This document shows, in pieces, positions 61,831 through 64,000 of a stretch of DNA of 64,000 nucleotides; position 1 is the first letter of the stretch, and each line of letters starts with the position of its first letter. The translations under genes were made by a program, and so were the position numbers. The stretch is from assembly GCF_051020955.1 (NCBI RefSeq), contig NC_135013.1:1902001-1966000 (forward strand). The letters are read 5' to 3'. The notes under the pieces are model-generated. The model searched no databases, had not been told where the DNA came from, and worked only from the letters and a program-made list of their open reading frames with translations. This DNA comes from Megalopta genalis (taxonomy: Eukaryota > Arthropoda > Insecta > Hymenoptera > Halictidae).

Positions 61831-62194
61831 CAGGGTGTCCCAAAAATGTCTCGCAATCCGAAAGTGGCGGGTTCCTCAGGTCACTTGAAGTAACTTTTTC
61901 CTTTACAAAAATTTCTCCGAGGTACCGTTAACGAGTTATTAACGAAAAACAGTGACCAATGAGAGGCGAGCTCAGCTGGCGCGAGGCGACCGAGCCAATG
62001 AGCGGAACTGGGCTTCGTGTGCTGGTTGGCTGGGCCGCCTCGCGTCAGCCGTACTCGATTCTTATTGGTCACTGTTTTTCGTTAATAACTCGTTAACGGC
62101 TCCTCGGAGAAAATTTTTGTAAAGGAAGAAGCTGCTTCAAATGATCCGAGGAACCTGCCATTTCCGGATTGCGAGACATTTTTGGGACACCCTG
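61831..62194. mobile_element. Family-2 palindromic MITE
   Basis: 364 bp, CAGGGTGTCCCAAAAATGTC to TTTTTGGGACACCCTG followed by TA; the left flank is TG rather than TA. It lies just upstream of the transporter's first coding exon. Confidence 0.88.
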
Positions 62195-62199
62195 TATAC

Positions 62200-63220
62200 T
62201 AACGTGTATTATCTACTGACCATCCGCGACCGGACCCCGGATCTTCGCGCAAAATAAGAATTCTCTACCTCGATTGCAACAAACAGGAATTAAATCGAGA
62301 GTCACATTCATCGTTGACATTTTTATCAATTCGGAAAAACGAACCAGTAATAACATCGCTTTTAAGTGCCGAATATTAACACAAAAAATCTTTAGAAATC
62401 TGCTGAAAGCATTATAATGCGTTAAAATTATTGGAAGCAGAAATACACGTTTTTATTCAATTCCGATTTCTCGCTGGTAGAGCAACCCTTGGCTCATCCG
62501 ATTTTTGACAACCGTAGCTTGCAACCGAAAAATCTAAGAAAATTCTATAACACACGGCTCGATGCCCAAGATAGGCGCACATTTTTTTCAAAATTTTCAA
62601 AAGCCACCGGAGGGTAGAAATTGACGGGAAAGCGCGCGATCTAATATAACCGTGTAACTACCCTCACGGGGTTGAAATTTGGTTACAGGGTTGAAATTCT
62701 GCACAGATGTGTTTTTCTTGGTCAATATATATTGTATCGAACGGTATTAATAGTCGTTAAAAAACCTCTAAGGACAATTTTGACTATTTTAATCTGATTG
62801 ACCGTTTCAATGGCGTTTGTTGTGTTTCGGTGTTCCTATCGGCCCGACGACAGTCGATCGAATTAAGGCCGCGCGAAGTTCAATTCGCGACTGGCAATCC
62901 AGTCTCCCACGGAAACGCGACCGGCCATCTGGCCAGTTTTTTTCCCCTTAGATTTTCCGCGCACTGTATTATTCCGCTATTAGCGAACCGCGTTCGAACC
63001 GTCGAATCTTCGCGGACCGCGATATCACGAGCAAACAAACGGATTTTTCTAGCCGCCGCGACTCGGAGAAACTGGAACGGCCGATAGAAGAGTATTCGCT
63101 AGTCACTGCTAACACTGGAACCAGCGCATCGATAACAATGACCGGTTTCCGATCGTTTTTTTTTCTTAGAATTCCTGATATTATAAGAATATACCGAAAA
63201 AAGTTACGACGGAAATCGGT
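62200..63220. other. Upstream region of the transporter gene
   Basis: A GC-rich stretch at 62820-63130 stands out from AT-rich surroundings and could be the promoter and a non-coding first exon. No protein domain was recognised in its open frames. Confidence 0.35.
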
Positions 63221-63224
63221 CAAA

Positions 63225-63600
63225 TTCGACCCGGCGATAACTTCGCGAAAAATCATCGCAGGACAATGATCTCTTTCTTAAATTAAAACTTGAAACCTCT
63301 ACTTTAAGACACTGTTTCTCGATTTTACGTCCGATCTGCCAACATCATTGTATTCCTTTAAACGCGAGGCCATGTTTGTTGCACCGAAAATTGTCACGTT
63401 GAATTGTCACGCCAAGTTCGACGAAATGCACGGACTTCGTAAAATTTTTTTCAGTGACGCGGTTTATACTGAAATTAACTTCCAACTTTTCTCTTTAATT
63501 TAAAACGAAAGAAACTCGGCTGCGATTTTTTTTCACGAAGTTACAGCATTTTGTAGCAACCCTTGCATATTTTCGGTGTTAAAGTGGTGTAAGTCAATTG
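63225..63600. mobile_element. Related family-3 copy, partial
   Basis: Contains GATAACTTCGCGAAAAATCA, AATTAAAACTTGAAACCTCTAC and GACACTGTTTCTCGATTTTA, matching the left arm and interior of 47480-48010. The right side diverges. Confidence 0.6.
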
Positions 63601-64000
63601 TTTGCCAGGCTGGTTTAGTATTATTATTAATCATGTTTTTAATTTGATGTTTTATTCAATTCTTTTTATTAATTCGAGCTAGCAGCTTGAAAGCGGCTTG
63701 TTACAGAAAAGGGCTGTAACAATTGCTATTGCATTTCACAGAACTTTTAATTCAGGTTTCAGGGTCAATGGTAATTGATAAATTAATAAATAATTTAGTG
63801 TCAATATTAAGTCAGCTTTCAATTATTATAATCGGCTTTTAATATTTTCAGCACGTTGAAAATTGTGTGACGAGATTTTTACGTTATTCCAATATATTTA
63901 TATATGCATTGTATTATATTATATTATGTATATTATATATTATAATTAATTAATATATATTATAGTATATTATAATTATTAGTGTTACAATTATATATAC
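63601..64000. other. AT-rich end of window
   Basis: Nothing recognised beyond ATTATATTA-type low complexity after 63880. Confidence 0.5.

Noticed and set aside
62830..63256. Open frames on both strands in the GC-rich block upstream of the transporter
   Set aside because: No domain and no consistent splice sites. More likely promoter or untranslated sequence, though an untested exon cannot be excluded.

Overview
This is a eukaryotic nuclear window, AT-rich with GC-richer exons, spliced genes and many short palindromic DNA transposons. The three gene families present and the TE load suggest an insect. A hymenopteran is my best guess, from gestalt rather than a diagnostic marker. All recognisable genes are on the minus strand. 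Exon models were built by hand from reading frame, splice sites and phase.

Layout by increasing coordinate: (1) 1-6043 is a broken duplicate of the 5' half of a cilia gene similar to CFAP99. (2) 6186-11907 is a truncated, frameshifted copy of an adenylate-forming acyl-CoA synthetase of the firefly-luciferase/4-coumarate:CoA-ligase type. (3) 14299-20792 is an intact paralogue of that enzyme (8 exons, 545 aa, all catalytic motifs present, two GC-AG introns). (4) 22831-30657 is the apparently intact CFAP99-like gene (12 exons, about 614 aa). (5) 30658-37957 is intergenic DNA rich in TEs. (6) 37958-61366 is a proton-coupled amino-acid transporter of the SLC36/PAT family (9 coding exons, 476 aa) with introns up to 8.8 kb full of repeats. 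(7) 61367-64000 is its upstream region.

The main story is a segmental duplication. Bases 1-6043 and about 25960-32964 are the same sequence, about 26 kb apart in the same orientation. The left copy carries a premature stop, a deleted splice donor and an 11-codon deletion, so it is a pseudogene. The right copy later received two TTAA-flanked (piggyBac-type) insertions whose empty sites survive in the left copy. The duplication ends exactly at the edge of a palindromic MITE, and that junction is where the neighbouring acyl-CoA synthetase copy loses its last two exons.

The rest is mobile and repetitive DNA: a 215-bp TA-flanked near-perfect palindrome, sometimes arranged as palindrome-spacer-palindrome; a 270-435 bp palindromic MITE family with a CAGGGTGTCCC terminus (about 12 copies); three further inverted-repeat families; a mariner remnant with a MITE inside it; and many minisatellites. 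The genes are not an operon or pathway; their adjacency seems positional. I found no CRISPR array, tRNA or rRNA and no convincing new protein system. The strongest candidate for something undescribed is the composite hairpin element, whose spacer has promoter-like motifs pointing into a roughly 100-bp-arm hairpin.
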